Part shown: positions 5,011 to 5,059 of the stretch, piece by piece
Layout of the letters: every line of letters begins with the position of its first letter
Numbering within the stretch: position 1 is the stretch's first letter
NCBI GenBank assembly: GCA_028293465.1
Contig: JAQGOT010000448.1
Span: 1-5,059 of the forward strand
Length of the DNA stretch: 5,059 bases
Direction: 5' to 3'
Source of the DNA: Pedosphaera sp.
GTDB lineage: Bacteria; Verrucomicrobiota; Verrucomicrobiia; Limisphaerales; Pedosphaeraceae
The notes under the pieces: model-generated
Told to the model about the DNA's origin: nothing
What the model saw: only the letters and a program-made list of their open reading frames with translations
Database searches by the model: none
Made by a program: the position numbers and the translations under genes

Positions 5011-5059
5011 ATGAAAGCGCTCTCTTTGATCGGTCTGATATCAATGCTGCTGCTGGGCT
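5011..5059 (+). CDS. Start of exported protein, truncated by window
   Basis: ATG 5011 opens a frame that runs off the right edge after 16 full codons: MKALSLIGLISMLLLG. A lysine followed by an unbroken hydrophobic stretch is typical of a Sec signal peptide or N-terminal membrane anchor; the visible part ends before any cleavage site or lipobox, so lipoprotein cannot be excluded. There is no clear Shine-Dalgarno. The same frame has a TGA at 4990-4992, so the start cannot lie far upstream. Function cannot be given. The start is directly back-to-back with the uncertain minus-strand frame ending at 5010. Confidence 0.6.
   Translation, partial: MKALSLIGLISMLLLG

Overview
The window looks like a chromosomal stretch from a GC-rich, free-living Gram-negative bacterium. 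The combination of a secreted Ser/Gly-rich PRC-barrel protein, an FHA/B-box-like zinc-finger protein, weak or absent Shine-Dalgarno sequences at several starts and long spacers between short transcription units suggests Verrucomicrobiota (Pedosphaera-like) or a neighbouring PVC lineage. That assignment is an inference from gene style; no marker gene here proves it. I see no phage, plasmid, insertion-sequence, CRISPR, tRNA or rRNA signature.

Layout: (1) 1-1715, plus strand: the 3' part of a GT4-type glycosyltransferase gene, cut by the window edge, overlapped by 4 bases (ATGA) by a stand-alone RibD-C / dihydrofolate-reductase-like reductase gene. (2) 1716-1932: a convergent spacer with a GC-rich palindrome. 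(3) 1933-2376, minus strand: an OsmC-type peroxiredoxin with both redox cysteines. (4) 2377-2641: a divergent spacer with a perfect 7-bp inverted repeat, then a 76-residue protein of unknown function at 2642-2872, plus strand. (5) 2873-3208: a 336-base gap able to form several strong, partly competing RNA helices, lying just upstream of (6) 3209-3907, plus strand: an exported PRC-barrel protein with Ser/Gly-rich arms on both sides. (7) 3908-4083: a convergent spacer with two hairpins, the second a good intrinsic terminator. (8) 4084-4710, minus strand: an FHA domain joined to a prokaryotic B-box-like zinc-binding module and a basic tail. (9) 4750-5010, minus strand: an uncertain 86-residue frame that would be co-oriented with the FHA gene. 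(10) 5011 to the right edge, plus strand: the start of an exported protein, of which only the signal peptide is visible.

How the genes work together: the glycosyltransferase and the reductase are very likely co-transcribed and translationally coupled, although no shared pathway is obvious. OsmC points to peroxide or envelope stress defence, and secreted PRC-barrel proteins are often stress-related too, but nothing in the sequence links the two beyond proximity. Most other genes are single units on alternating strands. I do not see a convincing new multi-gene system. The items most worth following up are the FHA/zinc-finger architecture, the structured region before the PRC-barrel gene, and the unresolved head-to-head arrangement at 4750-5059.
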